64,000 bases of DNA from Massilia sp. H6 (GTDB lineage Bacteria; Pseudomonadota; Gammaproteobacteria; Burkholderiales; Burkholderiaceae_D): the NCBI RefSeq assembly GCF_024802625.1, contig NZ_CP103371.1:868001-932000 (forward strand), given 5' to 3'. Positions within the stretch are counted from its first letter, which is position 1. Every line of letters starts with the position of its first letter. A program made the position numbers and the translations under genes. The notes beneath the pieces are model-generated. The model saw nothing but the letters and a program-made list of their open reading frames with translations, did not search any database and was not told where the DNA came from. Below are positions 28,568 through 38,099 of this stretch, piece by piece.

Positions 28568-29260
28568 ATGTCGCCACGCCTGCCCACTGTCTTCCTTCCC
28601 GCCTTGCTGTGCGACGAAAGGATGTACCAGGATGTCATCGCCGCCCTCGGCGACGCCATCGAACCGCAAATCCTGATGTCGCCGCAAGCACGCTTGTCTG
28701 ACAGCGTCACCGATATTCTGGCGCGCGCGCCGCGCACCTTTGCGCTGGTCGGCACCTCATACGGCGCCAATCTGGCGCTTGCGATTGCCCTTGCCGCACC
28801 GGAGCGTGTTTCCGCACTCTGGCTTATGGGCTGCAATGCCAGCGTCCCGGCCGCTGGCGGACCCGATCTCGCCGCCGGACTCGAGGCGACGCCAGAGGCG
28901 ATCATCGAGTTTTTGGCGGGAATCGTCGTGCGCCCGGCCGATCACGCAGCGACGGCCGCCTTCAAAGCCATGGCGCACCGCGTTGGCGCGGCAGCCGGCG
29001 CGGCGCAGGCACGTGCGCTGGCTGCCCGGGACGACATCTGGTCCAGGCTGGGCGAGCTGCGCATGCCTGCGCTGATCCTGTCGGGTGACGAAGATCCGAT
29101 TGCGCCGCCGGCGTGCGGGCAGCAGCTCGCGCAAGCAATGCCGAACGCGCGCTTTGAACTGCTGTCGCAGTGCGGTCACTTGCCGTCGCTCGAGCAGCCA
29201 ACGCAGGCGGCCGCGTCGTTCCACGCTTTTCTCGATTCCGCAATGCAGCCCGCACGATAG
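28568..29260 (+). CDS. Alpha/beta hydrolase
   Basis: 230 residues, alpha/beta-hydrolase fold. LPALLCDERMYQ is a known opening in a subgroup of this family; nucleophile elbow GTSYG, Asp in SGDEDPIAPP and His in CGHLPSLEQP complete the triad. No signal peptide. 11 bp after the TetR gene, so co-transcribed. Together with the GSTs it suggests a detoxification cassette; substrate unknown. Confidence 0.87.
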   Translation: MSPRLPTVFLPALLCDERMYQDVIAALGDAIEPQILMSPQARLSDSVTDILARAPRTFALVGTSYGANLALAIALAAPERVSALWLMGCNASVPAAGGPDLAAGLEATPEAIIEFLAGIVVRPADHAATAAFKAMAHRVGAAAGAAQARALAARDDIWSRLGELRMPALILSGDEDPIAPPACGQQLAQAMPNARFELLSQCGHLPSLEQPTQAAASFHAFLDSAMQPAR

Positions 29261-29452
29261 TGGGTAGGGCGACTTGCAGATCTTTTAGCGAGACTGCTAA
29301 AGGCGGCTCGGGTTACGCAAGCGGCAGGGCAATAGCTTCAGCCTGTGCTGCAATGCAAGCAGGAAGTTCGCAGCTCGGACTCGCTCATCACCGACGGGTA
29401 AGGGTACCGGAAATAGACCGGACACAAGGACTGCGAATCCCGGAAACAACAA

Positions 29453-29474
29453 CGCCCACTGGCATGAGTGGGCG
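29453..29474 (-). terminator. Terminator of the intact tRNA-Phe
   Basis: On the minus strand, CGCCCACT / AGTGGGCG with a 6-base loop then TTGTTGTTT, about 19 bp beyond the tRNA end. Different in sequence from the terminator next to the displaced copy. Confidence 0.6.
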
Positions 29475-29492
29475 CTGCGCAAACGATATTCT

Positions 29493-29568
29493 TGGTGGCC
29501 CGGGGCGGAATCGAACCACCGACACAAGGATTTTCAATCCTCTGCTCTACCAACTGAGCTACCAGGCC
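29493..29568 (-). tRNA. tRNA-Phe (GAA)
   Basis: 76 nt, complete cloverleaf with encoded CCA; anticodon GAA in a TTGAAAA loop. Acceptor arms GGCCTGG / CCGGGCC (one G-T wobble). The gene downstream on the opposite strand is the UbiH-like monooxygenase. Its 3' part recurs at 25941 and, degenerate, at 3822. Confidence 0.97.
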
Positions 29569-29672
29569 AAGAGAGGCACGATTATAGCCAGCGTTTTTCA
29601 TATGCGCAAGCCCCAGCGGTGCACAGGCGATGGAATCCATTGCCGCACGCACCGAGGCGCCCCGGCGCGCCG

Positions 29673-29703
29673 TTGCGGCGCGTAATTGGCATCTCGCTAT
29701 AAT
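29673..29703 (+). promoter_or_regulatory. Promoter of the UbiH-like gene
   Basis: Perfect TATAAT at 29698-29703 with a weak TTGCGG at 29673-29678 (19-bp spacing). The -10 box ends 7 bp before ATG 29711, so a transcript from it would have almost no leader. Confidence 0.45.
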
Positions 29704-29710
29704 GTCTTGC

Positions 29711-30928
29711 ATGAACACGACTACCGCCCAGCACCGCAGCGATGTCTGCATCGTCGGCAATGGCGCCATCGCCAAGACCGCCGCCCTTGGTTTTGCCCAG
29801 TCGGGGTATAGCGTCACCTTGTTGGTGCCGCCGCCGCGCCCGGCGCCGGAACGAGCCGTCACGTCGGCCGCCGACAAGCCGTGGGACGTGCGCGTCTATG
29901 CCCTGAACCACACCGCGCACGACCTGCTGGCCTCGCTCAAGGTATGGGGCGCGCTCGACCTGGCGCGGGTGCAGGCGGTCGATGCGATGGATGTCCATGG
30001 CGACGGCAAGCAAGGCGGCAGCCTCGGCTTCGACGCGTTTGGCGCCCATGTCGGCACGCTCGCCTGGATTGTCGAGGACAGCAACCTCAATGACGCGCTG
30101 GATGCGGCGCTCAAGTTTGCCGCTAATGTCCAGCTGGTCACTGGCTGCGCGGCCGAACTCACCTGCGGCGAGCAGGGTGCCAGCGTTCGGCTCGACGATG
30201 GCAGCAACATCGCCTGCGAACTCATGGTCGGCGCCGACGGCCGCGAATCCTGGGTGCGCGGCCAGTGCGATATCGGGGTCGATTACCGGATGTACCACCA
30301 GCGTGCCATCGTCAGCAATTTCGAGTGCGAACAGCCGCACCACGGCGTCGCCCACCAGTGGTTTACCTGCGCGGACGGCATCATCGCGCTGCTGCCGCTG
30401 CCGGGCAAGCGCGTCTCGCTGGTATGGTCGGCGCCGGAAACGCTGGCCGACACGCTGATGGAAGAATCGCTCGGCGAAATGGCGATTCGCCTTGCCGAAT
30501 ACGCCGACGAAAAACTCGGCACGCTGCGTCCGCTGCAACCGGCGGCGGTCAAGGCAGTACCGCTGGCGCTGGTGCGCCCGCATTCGCCGGTCGCGCCGCG
30601 CGTGGCCCTGGTGGGCGACGCCGCCCACGCGGTACATCCGCTGGCCGGCCATGGCATGAACCTGGGTTTTGGCGACATTGTCGACCTGCTCGAAGTACTG
30701 CGCAGCCGCGAGGACCGGCGCGGTATCGCCGACGAGCGCGTGCTGGCCCGCTACGCGCGCATGCGCAAGGAAGACGTGCTGCTCATGCAACTGGCAACGG
30801 ACGGTCTCGAGCGCTTGTTCGGCGCCAATCTCGAACCGGTGCGCGTGGTACGCAATTTCGGATTAAACTTGCTCGATAAGTTGCCTGGGATTAAGCGCCG
30901 CCTGATGACGCATGCCATGGGCAAGTAA
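29711..30928 (+). CDS. UbiH/COQ6-family FAD-dependent monooxygenase
   Basis: 405-residue aromatic-ring hydroxylase of the ubiquinone-biosynthesis type. FAD-binding N-terminus DVCIVGNGAIAKTAALGFAQSG (with N-A where most have G-P), the DG motif VGADGRESWVR, and the C-terminal VGDAAHAVHPLAGHGMNLGF are all present. Acts on a polyprenylated ring at the inner face of the membrane if the family role holds. Start 29711 is preferred, given the TATAAT at 29698; ATG 29702 would add three residues but overlaps that box. 65 bp upstream of dsbC. Confidence 0.85.
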   Translation: MNTTTAQHRSDVCIVGNGAIAKTAALGFAQSGYSVTLLVPPPRPAPERAVTSAADKPWDVRVYALNHTAHDLLASLKVWGALDLARVQAVDAMDVHGDGKQGGSLGFDAFGAHVGTLAWIVEDSNLNDALDAALKFAANVQLVTGCAAELTCGEQGASVRLDDGSNIACELMVGADGRESWVRGQCDIGVDYRMYHQRAIVSNFECEQPHHGVAHQWFTCADGIIALLPLPGKRVSLVWSAPETLADTLMEESLGEMAIRLAEYADEKLGTLRPLQPAAVKAVPLALVRPHSPVAPRVALVGDAAHAVHPLAGHGMNLGFGDIVDLLEVLRSREDRRGIADERVLARYARMRKEDVLLMQLATDGLERLFGANLEPVRVVRNFGLNLLDKLPGIKRRLMTHAMGK

Positions 30929-30993
30929 TCGGCACGTTGTAGGCACGCAATAGGCAAATAATAGGCAAGTCAGTCTCTTTTTAAGGAATCACC

Positions 30994-31713
30994 ATGTTGA
31001 AAACAAAGGTCGCCGTCCTGCTGGCGACGGGCCTGCTTGCATCCTGCGTCGAAGCGCAGAACACGACCGAGGCGAGCATCAAGAAGGCGCTCGAGCCGCG
31101 CCTGGGCGGCGCCAAGATCGAATCGATCCGCGAGACGCCTTACGGCGGGCTGTATGAGGTCCGGGTCGCCGGCGACATCCTGTACACCGACAAGAAGGGT
31201 GAGTACCTGTTCATCGGCCGGGTCTACGATACCAAGACCTCGACCGACCTGACCACCGCCCGCCTTGAAGAAATCAACAAGATCACGTTCTCCGACCTGC
31301 CGCTGGAGATGGCGCTCAAGCATGTCAAGGGCAATGGCAAGCGCACCATCGCGGTGTTCGAAGATCCGAACTGCGGCTATTGCAAGCGCCTGCGCCAGAC
31401 CACGCTCAAGGATATCGACAACGTCACGATCTATACCTTCATGTACAACATCCTGTCCGAGGATTCGTTCGTGAAGTCCAAGAACATCTGGTGCGCCCCC
31501 GACCGCAACAAGGCCTGGGACGACTGGATGGTCAATGGCAAGCTGCCGCCGACCGCACCAAGCGCCTGCACCACGCCGAACGACAAGATCGTGGCGCTCG
31601 GACAGAAGCTCAAGATCCAGGGCACGCCGGCGATTTTCTTCACCGATGGCTCCCGCATCCCTGGCGCGATCGACCTGAAGTCGCTGGAGGCCAAGCTGCA
31701 GTCGGTCAAGTAA
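30994..31713 (+). CDS. dsbC: Thiol:disulfide interchange protein DsbC
   Basis: 239-residue periplasmic disulfide isomerase. N-terminal dimerisation domain (about 25-90), linker, and thioredoxin-fold catalytic domain with CGYC in [14 protein letters not shown]; cis-Pro in [13 protein letters not shown] second cysteine pair (WCAPD, ACTT) is the usual structural disulfide. The signal region LLASCVEAQ can be read as a lipobox (LASC) or as a standard cleavage after VEA. Start ATG 30994 follows AAGGA. Followed at 4 bp by an unrelated iron-sulfur subunit. Confidence 0.93.
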   Translation: MLKTKVAVLLATGLLASCVEAQNTTEASIKKALEPRLGGAKIESIRETPYGGLYEVRVAGDILYTDKKGEYLFIGRVYDTKTSTDLTTARLEEINKITFSDLPLEMALKHVKGNGKRTIAVFEDPNCGYCKRLRQTTLKDIDNVTIYTFMYNILSEDSFVKSKNIWCAPDRNKAWDDWMVNGKLPPTAPSACTTPNDKIVALGQKLKIQGTPAIFFTDGSRIPGAIDLKSLEAKLQSVK

Positions 31714-31717
31714 GACC

Positions 31718-32176
31718 ATGCTCACCTTGCACATCAATGGGCAAGACCGACAGGTCGACGCCGATCCGGCCATGCCGATTCTATGGGCGCTGCGCGACAA
31801 TCTCGACATGACCGGCACCAAGTTCGGCTGCGGGGCAGCGCTGTGCGGCGCCTGCACCGTGCACCTGGACGGCGATCCGGTGCGCTCTTGCATCACGCCG
31901 CTGTCCGCGGCGCAGGGGCGGCAAATCACGACCATCGAAGCCATGGCCGGCGACACGGTCGGCAAGGCGGTGCAGGATGCGTGGGTGAAGAACGATGTGC
32001 CACAGTGCGGCTACTGCCAAAGCGGGCAGGTGATGAGTGCCGTGGCCCTGTTGCGCAGTAACCCGCGCCCACGCGATGCCGATATCGACCTGGCGATGAG
32101 CGGCAACATCTGCCGCTGCGGCACCTACCAACGCATTCGCGCGGCCATCAAGGATGCCGCCGGCGCGCTGGCCTGA
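31718..32176 (+). CDS. (2Fe-2S) small subunit of a molybdenum hydroxylase, IorA-like
   Basis: 152 residues. N-terminal plant-type ferredoxin cluster [16 protein letters not shown] with a further Cys (RSC), and C-terminal second cluster CGYCQSGQ...CRCGTYQRI: the two-cluster pattern of the small subunit of xanthine dehydrogenase/isoquinoline oxidoreductase enzymes. Its partner, the large molybdopterin subunit, is expected next but is absent; a MocA-like cofactor gene follows with overlap. It may work with a distant large subunit or be a deletion remnant. Confidence 0.9.
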   Translation: MLTLHINGQDRQVDADPAMPILWALRDNLDMTGTKFGCGAALCGACTVHLDGDPVRSCITPLSAAQGRQITTIEAMAGDTVGKAVQDAWVKNDVPQCGYCQSGQVMSAVALLRSNPRPRDADIDLAMSGNICRCGTYQRIRAAIKDAAGALA

Positions 32177-32771
32177 GGTGGTCCCCACGGGCGTGCTGCT
32201 AGCGGCCGGCAGGGGGCGCCGTTTCGACCCCGCGGGCGTGCGCAACAAGCTGCTGCAGCAGCTGCCCGGCGGCGACCTGGTGGTGCTTGCCAGCGCGCGC
32301 CGGCTGCTCGCCTGTGTTCCCCGCGTGGTCGCGGTCGTGCCGCCGCACGATGGCGGCGTGGCCGATGCGCTACGCGCGCTTGGCTGCGAAGTCACCGTGT
32401 GCGCCCAGGCCGACAGCGGGATGGGCGCTTCGCTGGTTCATGCCATTGGCCAATCCTTGCGCGACGCATTGCCGGCCGGCGGCTGGCTGGTGGCCCTGGG
32501 CGACATGCCCTTCGTGCAGGACGCCACGCTGGCCGCGCTGCGCGACGCGGTGGCGCCCGCGGCCGCCGCCGGCACGATCGCGGTGCCGGTGTACGCTGGG
32601 CGGCGTGGCAATCCGGTGGCTTTCGGCGCCCGCCATCTCGATGCGCTGCTGGCGCTGGGCGGCGACCAGGGCGCGCGCGGCCTGCTCGCGGCGCATGCGG
32701 TTACCGAAGTCGCGGTGGACGATCCTGGCATCCTGCGCGACATCGACACCCCCTCCGATCTTGTCCTGTGA
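32154..32771 (+). CDS. Molybdenum cofactor nucleotidyltransferase, MocA/MobA-like
   Basis: About 205 residues, MobA-like NTP transferase. N-terminal [14 protein letters not shown] is the nucleotide-binding signature; NKLLQQ, GDMPFV and RRGNPVAFG are further family blocks, the last favouring MocA (CTP, for hydroxylase-type cofactor). Overlaps the iron-sulfur subunit by 23 bp from ATG 32154; a GTG at 32178, just after that gene's stop, is an equal alternative. The context supports maturation of a xanthine-dehydrogenase-family enzyme. Confidence 0.85.
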   Translation: MPPARWPEVVPTGVLLAAGRGRRFDPAGVRNKLLQQLPGGDLVVLASARRLLACVPRVVAVVPPHDGGVADALRALGCEVTVCAQADSGMGASLVHAIGQSLRDALPAGGWLVALGDMPFVQDATLAALRDAVAPAAAAGTIAVPVYAGRRGNPVAFGARHLDALLALGGDQGARGLLAAHAVTEVAVDDPGILRDIDTPSDLVL

Positions 32772-32863
32772 TATATGCATGCCAATGTTTCCCGCCGTGA
32801 TCGAATCCGATTACACTAGGAAGGACAACAACTAGAAGCCCGGCCGGACGACCACGACCCATC

Positions 32864-34684
32864 ATGAAGAAACCATCCCCGAAGAAGCAGCTCGCCATTC
32901 TGTACACGATCGTGCCGAAAGACCTGGCCGGCCATCTGTTCAACGTCACGGTCACGGTCGCGGCGCCGGATCCGGAAGGGCAGGTCTTTGCGCTGCCGGC
33001 CTGGATCCCGGGGAGCTACATGATTCGCGAATTCGCCCGCAACATCGTGCGCATTCGCGCCGAAAGCGGTGGTGCGGAAGTCGCACTGACGAAACTGGAC
33101 AAGCATACCTGGCGCGCCGCCCGCACCGCCGGTGCGCTGACCCTGCACTACGAGGTGTACGCCTGGGACCTGTCGGTGCGCGCCGCCCATCTCGACCAGA
33201 CCCATGGCTTCTTCAATGGCACCAGCGTCTTTTTGCGCGTAGCCGGCCAGGAAAGCCTGCCGCATCAGGTGGACATCCAGCGCCCGGCCGATCCGGCCGC
33301 GAAAGGCTGGCGCGTGGCCACGGCCATGCGCGAACTGGGCGCCAGGCGCTATGGCTTCGGCACCTATGTCGCGGCCGACTACGACGAACTGATCGACCAT
33401 CCGGTCGAGATGGGCGAGTTCGAGCTGGCCAGCTTCAACGCCCATGGGGTCCCGCACGACATCGTCATTAGCGGGCGCGTGCCCAACCTCGACATGGCGC
33501 GCCTGCAGGCCGACCTGAAGGCGATCTGCGAAACCCAGATCGCGTTCTTCGAACCGCAGACGCGCCGTGCGCCGATGGAGCGCTACGTGTTCATGACGAT
33601 GGCCGTCGGAGACGGCTATGGCGGCCTGGAACACCGCGCCTCGACCGCCCTGATCTGCGCCCGTGCCGATCTGCCGTGTACGGCGAGCGCGAAATGCGCC
33701 GAGCCGGGCGAAGGCTACCTGCGCTTCCTGGGTTTGTGCAGCCATGAGTATTTCCATACCTGGAACGTCAAGCGCATCAAGCCAGCGGTGTTCGCGCCCT
33801 ACGACCTGCAGACCGAGAACTACACGCCCTTGCTCTGGCTGTTCGAGGGATTTACCAGCTATTACGACGACCTGATGCTGGTACGGGCCGGAATCATCGG
33901 CGAAGCGACCTATTTCAAGCTGCAGGCCAAGACCATGGGCGGCGTCCTGCGCGGCAGCGGGCGTACCAAGCAGAGCGTGGCCGATTCGAGTTTTGACGCC
34001 TGGAGCAAGTATTACCGCCAGGACGAGAATTCGCCGAACGCCATCATCAGCTACTACACCAAGGGCTCGATCATCGCGCTGGCCTTCGACTTGACCATTC
34101 GCGCCAAGACCGGCGGCGTCAAATCGCTCGACCACGTGATGCTGGCGCTGTGGGAGCGTTTCGGACGCGATTTCTATGCTGGCGCGGCCCGCGGCGTGAC
34201 CGAGGCAGAGGTCGAAGCGATCTTCGACGAAGTCAGCGGCGCCAAACTGCGAAGCTTGTTCGAGCGTTGGGTACGCGGCCTGGAAGACCTGCCGCTGGCC
34301 AAGCTGTATGCCCCGTTCGGCGTCAAGCTGGCCGATGAGCGCAAGAACGCCAAGGCCTCGCTCGATGCCGGCATTGGGCGCGACCCGCTTGGCGCCAAGC
34401 TGACCCAGGTCCATGAAGGCGGCGCCGCGCACAAGGCCGGCCTGTCGGCGCAGGATATCGTCATCGCCATCGACGGCCTGCGCGTGAGCGGCAATCCGGC
34501 CAATGTCGACACGCTGCTGGCACGCTACCGCGTCGGCGACAAGGTGGCAGTGCACGCCTTCCGCCGCGACGAGTTAATGGCCTTCGAGGTGGTGCTGCAG
34601 GGCGACCGCGTGCCTTGCATTACCCTGTCGCAAGCAGTGGCCGGCAAGAAGACGTCGGCACTGAAGCGTCCAAGCGCCGTCTAA
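32864..34684 (+). CDS. M61-family metallopeptidase with PDZ domain
   Basis: 606 residues. N-terminal beta-sandwich (about 1-170), catalytic domain with zinc motif HEYFH (294-298) in LCSHEYFHTWNVKRIKP, downstream Glu328 in WLFEGFTSYYDD, and a C-terminal PDZ domain (about 480-590; VHEGGAAHKAGLSAQDIVIAIDG). Related to glycyl aminopeptidases. No signal peptide, hence cytosolic. No strong ribosome binding site at ATG 32864, but the first residues fit the family start. Monocistronic. Confidence 0.92.
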   Translation: MKKPSPKKQLAILYTIVPKDLAGHLFNVTVTVAAPDPEGQVFALPAWIPGSYMIREFARNIVRIRAESGGAEVALTKLDKHTWRAARTAGALTLHYEVYAWDLSVRAAHLDQTHGFFNGTSVFLRVAGQESLPHQVDIQRPADPAAKGWRVATAMRELGARRYGFGTYVAADYDELIDHPVEMGEFELASFNAHGVPHDIVISGRVPNLDMARLQADLKAICETQIAFFEPQTRRAPMERYVFMTMAVGDGYGGLEHRASTALICARADLPCTASAKCAEPGEGYLRFLGLCSHEYFHTWNVKRIKPAVFAPYDLQTENYTPLLWLFEGFTSYYDDLMLVRAGIIGEATYFKLQAKTMGGVLRGSGRTKQSVADSSFDAWSKYYRQDENSPNAIISYYTKGSIIALAFDLTIRAKTGGVKSLDHVMLALWERFGRDFYAGAARGVTEAEVEAIFDEVSGAKLRSLFERWVRGLEDLPLAKLYAPFGVKLADERKNAKASLDAGIGRDPLGAKLTQVHEGGAAHKAGLSAQDIVIAIDGLRVSGNPANVDTLLARYRVGDKVAVHAFRRDELMAFEVVLQGDRVPCITLSQAVAGKKTSALKRPSAV

Positions 34685-34757
34685 GGCGGGCGCTGGCTAC
34701 CTTGGGCGGCGGGTCTTTCGGCCTGCGCGCTCACCACCAATTTTCCATGAGGTTCGC

Positions 34758-36074
34758 GTGAAAACTGCTGCAAACGGTATCGCTGTCGCCCTGCTTTCGC
34801 TGGCCATCGCGCCCGCGTTCGGCCAACTTTCGGCGCCCCTCAAATCGGACGTGACCGCCCGTGTCGACACCATGTACCCCTGGCTCGACACGGTGTACAA
34901 AGACCTGCACGCCCACCCTGAAATCGCGTTCCAGGAAACCCGTACCGCAGCCAAGCTGGCTGCCGAAATGCGCAAGCTCGGCTTCGAGGTGACCGAAAAA
35001 GTCGGTAAGACCGGCGTGGTGGCGGTGCTCAAGAACGGCGCCGGCCCGACAGTGCTGGTGCGTACCGACATGGACGGCCTGCCGATGGAAGAGAAGACTG
35101 GCCTGCCGTATGCCAGCCGCGCCCGCGCCATGAGCGATGGACGCGAGAGCTTCGTTGCCCATAGCTGCGGCCACGACGTGCACATGGCGAGCTGGCTCGG
35201 CAGCGCACGTGCGCTGGTCGAACTCAAGCCGCAGTGGAAGGGCACGCTGGTCTTCATTGCCCAGCCGGCCGAAGAAATCGTCGGCGGCGCCAGGGCAATG
35301 CTGGACGATGGCCTGTTTACGCGCTTTCCCAAACCGGACTACGCCTTCGCCCTGCATTCCTGGCCACTGGCGCATGGAACGGTTGGCTTCAATTCCGGCC
35401 CGGTCTCGTCCAATTCGGACGCCATCGAATTCGTGTTCAAGGGCCGCGGCGGGCACGGCTCGGCGCCGGACAAGTCGCTCGACCCGATCACCATCGCGGC
35501 GCGCTTCGTGGTGGACGTGCAGACCGTGATCAGCCGCGAAAAAGACCCGAAGGAATTTGGCGTGGTGACGATCGGCGCGATCCAGGGCGGCACGGTCGGC
35601 AACATCATTCCGGACAGTGTGCTGGTACGCGGCACCATCCGCTCGTACAGCCCGGCCGTGCGCGCCAAGCTGCTGGAAGGTGTACGCCGGGTGGCCAATG
35701 CGTCCGCCGCCATGGCCGGTGCCCCCGCGCCGGAGCTCAGGTTCACCAGCGGCGGCGAGGCCATCGTCAACAGCGAAGCGCTGGTGGCCCGAACCGAGGT
35801 CGTGTTCAAGGATGCCTTCGGCGCCGCCAACGCCCAGCGCATGCCGGCGATGACGGCCAGCGAGGACTTTTCGGTCTATGTCAACGAAGGCGTGCCGTCG
35901 ATGTTCTTCTTTACCGGTATCTACGATCCGAAGGCGGTGCTCGAGGCCGCCCGCGAGGGCGGCAAGCCGATCGCGTTCAATCATTCGCCGTTTTACGCGC
36001 CGGTGCCGGAGCCATCGATCAAGACCGCCGCGCAGGCGATGAGCTTCGCGGTCCTGAACGTGCTGGGGCGCTGA
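34758..36074 (+). CDS. Exported M20-family amidohydrolase/peptidase
   Basis: 438 residues with a signal peptide (1-22, ending PAFG), so periplasmic. M20/HipO-type amidohydrolase: LHAHPEIAFQE, first metal ligands in CGHDVHMASWLG, and AEEIVGGARAM; a dimerisation insert runs about 215-325 (GRGGHGSAPDKS). Expected to cleave N-acyl amino acids or similar amides. Convergent with trpC. Substrate cannot be told. Confidence 0.88.
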   Translation: MKTAANGIAVALLSLAIAPAFGQLSAPLKSDVTARVDTMYPWLDTVYKDLHAHPEIAFQETRTAAKLAAEMRKLGFEVTEKVGKTGVVAVLKNGAGPTVLVRTDMDGLPMEEKTGLPYASRARAMSDGRESFVAHSCGHDVHMASWLGSARALVELKPQWKGTLVFIAQPAEEIVGGARAMLDDGLFTRFPKPDYAFALHSWPLAHGTVGFNSGPVSSNSDAIEFVFKGRGGHGSAPDKSLDPITIAARFVVDVQTVISREKDPKEFGVVTIGAIQGGTVGNIIPDSVLVRGTIRSYSPAVRAKLLEGVRRVANASAAMAGAPAPELRFTSGGEAIVNSEALVARTEVVFKDAFGAANAQRMPAMTASEDFSVYVNEGVPSMFFFTGIYDPKAVLEAAREGGKPIAFNHSPFYAPVPEPSIKTAAQAMSFAVLNVLGR

Positions 36075-36104
36075 ACAGCGCGCGGCCCTGTTTCTACCGG
36101 GCCC

Positions 36105-36905
36105 TTAGCCGAACAAGCGCTGCAACTCCACGCCCGGATCAGGCGCCCGCATGAACGCTTCGCCGACCAAAAAGGCATGCACGTTCGCCGCGCGCATGCG
36201 CGCGACGTCGGCCGGCCCCATGATGCCCGACTCGGTCACCACCATGCGCTCCGGCGCAATGCGCGGCAGCAGTTCCAGCGTCGTATCCAGCGAGACGTCG
36301 AAGGTACGCAGGTTACGGTTGTTGATGCCCACCAGCCGTGTTTGCAGCTTCAGTGCCGCGGTCAGCTCGTCGCCGTCGTGTACCTCGACCAGCACATCCA
36401 TGCCCAGTTCGTGCGCGCAGGATTCGAGTTCGGCCATCAGCCCGTGATCAAGCGCCGAGACGATCAGCAGGATCGCATCGGCTCCCATCGCCCGCGCTTC
36501 ATAGACCTGGTACAGGTCGATCATGAAATCCTTGCGGATGACCGGCAGCGCGCAGGCCGCTCGCGCCTGGCGCAGGTAGTCCACCGAGCCCTGGAAGAAC
36601 TGCACGTCGGTCAGCACCGACAGGCAGGCAGCGCCATGCTGCGCATAGCTTTGCGCGATCGCCGCCGGCTGGAAGTCTGGCCGCAATACGCCCTTCGATG
36701 GCGAAGCTTTCTTGACTTCCGCGATGATGCCGGCCTGGCCTGCGGTGATCTTGCTGCGCAGGCTGTCCTCGAAGCCGCGGATGGCGCGGCGTGCGTCGGC
36801 GTCGCCCTCGACTTCGCGGCGCAGGCTGAACAGGTCACGGTGCTTCTTCGCCGCGGCTACTTCGTCGGCCTTGACGGCCAGGATCTTGTTGAGGATATCG
36901 GACAT
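36105..36905 (-). CDS. trpC: Indole-3-glycerol-phosphate synthase
   Basis: 266-residue (beta/alpha)8 enzyme closing the indole ring in tryptophan synthesis. Visible: [13 protein letters not shown] start, [11 protein letters not shown] phosphate-site region, [50 protein letters not shown] and VTESGI. Monofunctional (not fused to TrpF). Last gene of the trp operon, 20 bp after trpD; AAAGG before the start. Confidence 0.97.
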   Translation of the reverse strand: MSDILNKILAVKADEVAAAKKHRDLFSLRREVEGDADARRAIRGFEDSLRSKITAGQAGIIAEVKKASPSKGVLRPDFQPAAIAQSYAQHGAACLSVLTDVQFFQGSVDYLRQARAACALPVIRKDFMIDLYQVYEARAMGADAILLIVSALDHGLMAELESCAHELGMDVLVEVHDGDELTAALKLQTRLVGINNRNLRTFDVSLDTTLELLPRIAPERMVVTESGIMGPADVARMRAANVHAFLVGEAFMRAPDPGVELQRLFG

Positions 36906-36925
36906 GAAAAACCTTTAATCTAGTA

Positions 36926-37963
36926 TCAGCGGTTCCCGGCCAGTTGCTGGGTTACCTGCACGAACTGCTCGAGCTTTGCCGTCGCCGCCCCCGAGGCGAT
37001 CGCGGCGCGTGCCTTCGCCAGGCCGGCTTCGATCGATGGCGTCACGCCAGCCGCGTACAGCGCGGTGCCGGCATTGAGCGCGACGATGTCGGTGGCCGGA
37101 CCCGGTTCACCGCGCAGCGCTTCCAGCACGCGCAGCTTCGATTCGGCAGTGCCGGTTACTTTCAGGTTGCGGCTCGAGATCATCGCCATGCCGTAGTCTT
37201 CCGGATGGATCTCGTATTCGCGGATCTCGCCATTGACCAGTTCGCCAACCAGGGTGCCGGCGCCAAGCGAGACCTCGTCCATGTTGTCGCGGCCCCAGAC
37301 CACCATTGCATGCTGGGCGCCGAGACGCTGCAGCACGCGCACCTGGATGCCAACCAGGTCGGGGTGGAACACGCCCATCAGGATATTTGGTGCGCCGGCC
37401 GGGTTGGTGAGCGGACCGAGGATGTTGAAGATGCTGCGCACGGCCAGTTCGCGCCGCACCGGCGCCACGTGCTTCATGGCCGCATGGTGGTTTGGCGCAA
37501 ACATGAAGCCAATGCCGGTCTGGGCGATCGACTGCGCGATCTGCTCGGGTTTAAGGTCGATGCAGGCGCCCAGCGCTTCGATCACGTCGGCGCTGCCGCT
37601 CGAAGACGAGACGCTACGCCCGCCATGCTTGGCCACGCGCGCTCCGGCCGCCGCGGCCACGAACATCGAGGCGCTCGAGATGTTAAAGGTGTTGGCGCCG
37701 TCGCCGCCGGTGCCGACGATGTCGAGCAGCCCGGAGGTGTCGGCCATCGGCACCTTGGTCGAGAATTCGCGCATGACCTGGGCGGCGGCGGTGATCTCGC
37801 CAATGGTTTCCTTCTTCACGCGCAGGCCGATGGTCAGCGCCGCCACCATGGTCGGCGACATCTCGCCCGACATGATCTGGCGGAACAGGTGCAACATCTC
37901 GTCGTGGAAGATCTCGCGGTGTTCGATACAGCGCAGCAGGGCTTCTTGTGGGGTAATCGGCAT
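36926..37963 (-). CDS. trpD: Anthranilate phosphoribosyltransferase
   Basis: 345 residues; transfers phosphoribosyl to anthranilate. PRPP-binding loop [37 protein letters not shown], and the anthranilate tunnel region [35 protein letters not shown] are all present and standard. Separated from trpG by 136 bp, a larger gap than elsewhere in this operon; the gap shows no gene. Confidence 0.97.
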   Translation of the reverse strand: MPITPQEALLRCIEHREIFHDEMLHLFRQIMSGEMSPTMVAALTIGLRVKKETIGEITAAAQVMREFSTKVPMADTSGLLDIVGTGGDGANTFNISSASMFVAAAAGARVAKHGGRSVSSSSGSADVIEALGACIDLKPEQIAQSIAQTGIGFMFAPNHHAAMKHVAPVRRELAVRSIFNILGPLTNPAGAPNILMGVFHPDLVGIQVRVLQRLGAQHAMVVWGRDNMDEVSLGAGTLVGELVNGEIREYEIHPEDYGMAMISSRNLKVTGTAESKLRVLEALRGEPGPATDIVALNAGTALYAAGVTPSIEAGLAKARAAIASGAATAKLEQFVQVTQQLAGNR

Positions 37964-38099
37964 GTCAGGGTCCAGTTCAATTAGGTATTCTCAAGACCGG
38001 CTGCCCAGCGCTGGCGCGGCCTGGGCCGCAAGTCGTTTGCGCCGGTAGCGGCGGCGACGGTGCAATGGGTAGCGGTGTACGCAGGAGCCTAGAAGCCGC

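Noticed and set aside
25941..29492. A complete, active integrative element
   Set aside because: The tRNA-Phe repeats fit integration, but there is no integrase, excisionase or mobilisation gene, so only a remnant can be claimed.
32816..34555. 579-codon minus-strand frame opposite the M61 peptidase
   Set aside because: Antisense shadow; HEYFH and PDZ motifs are on the plus strand.
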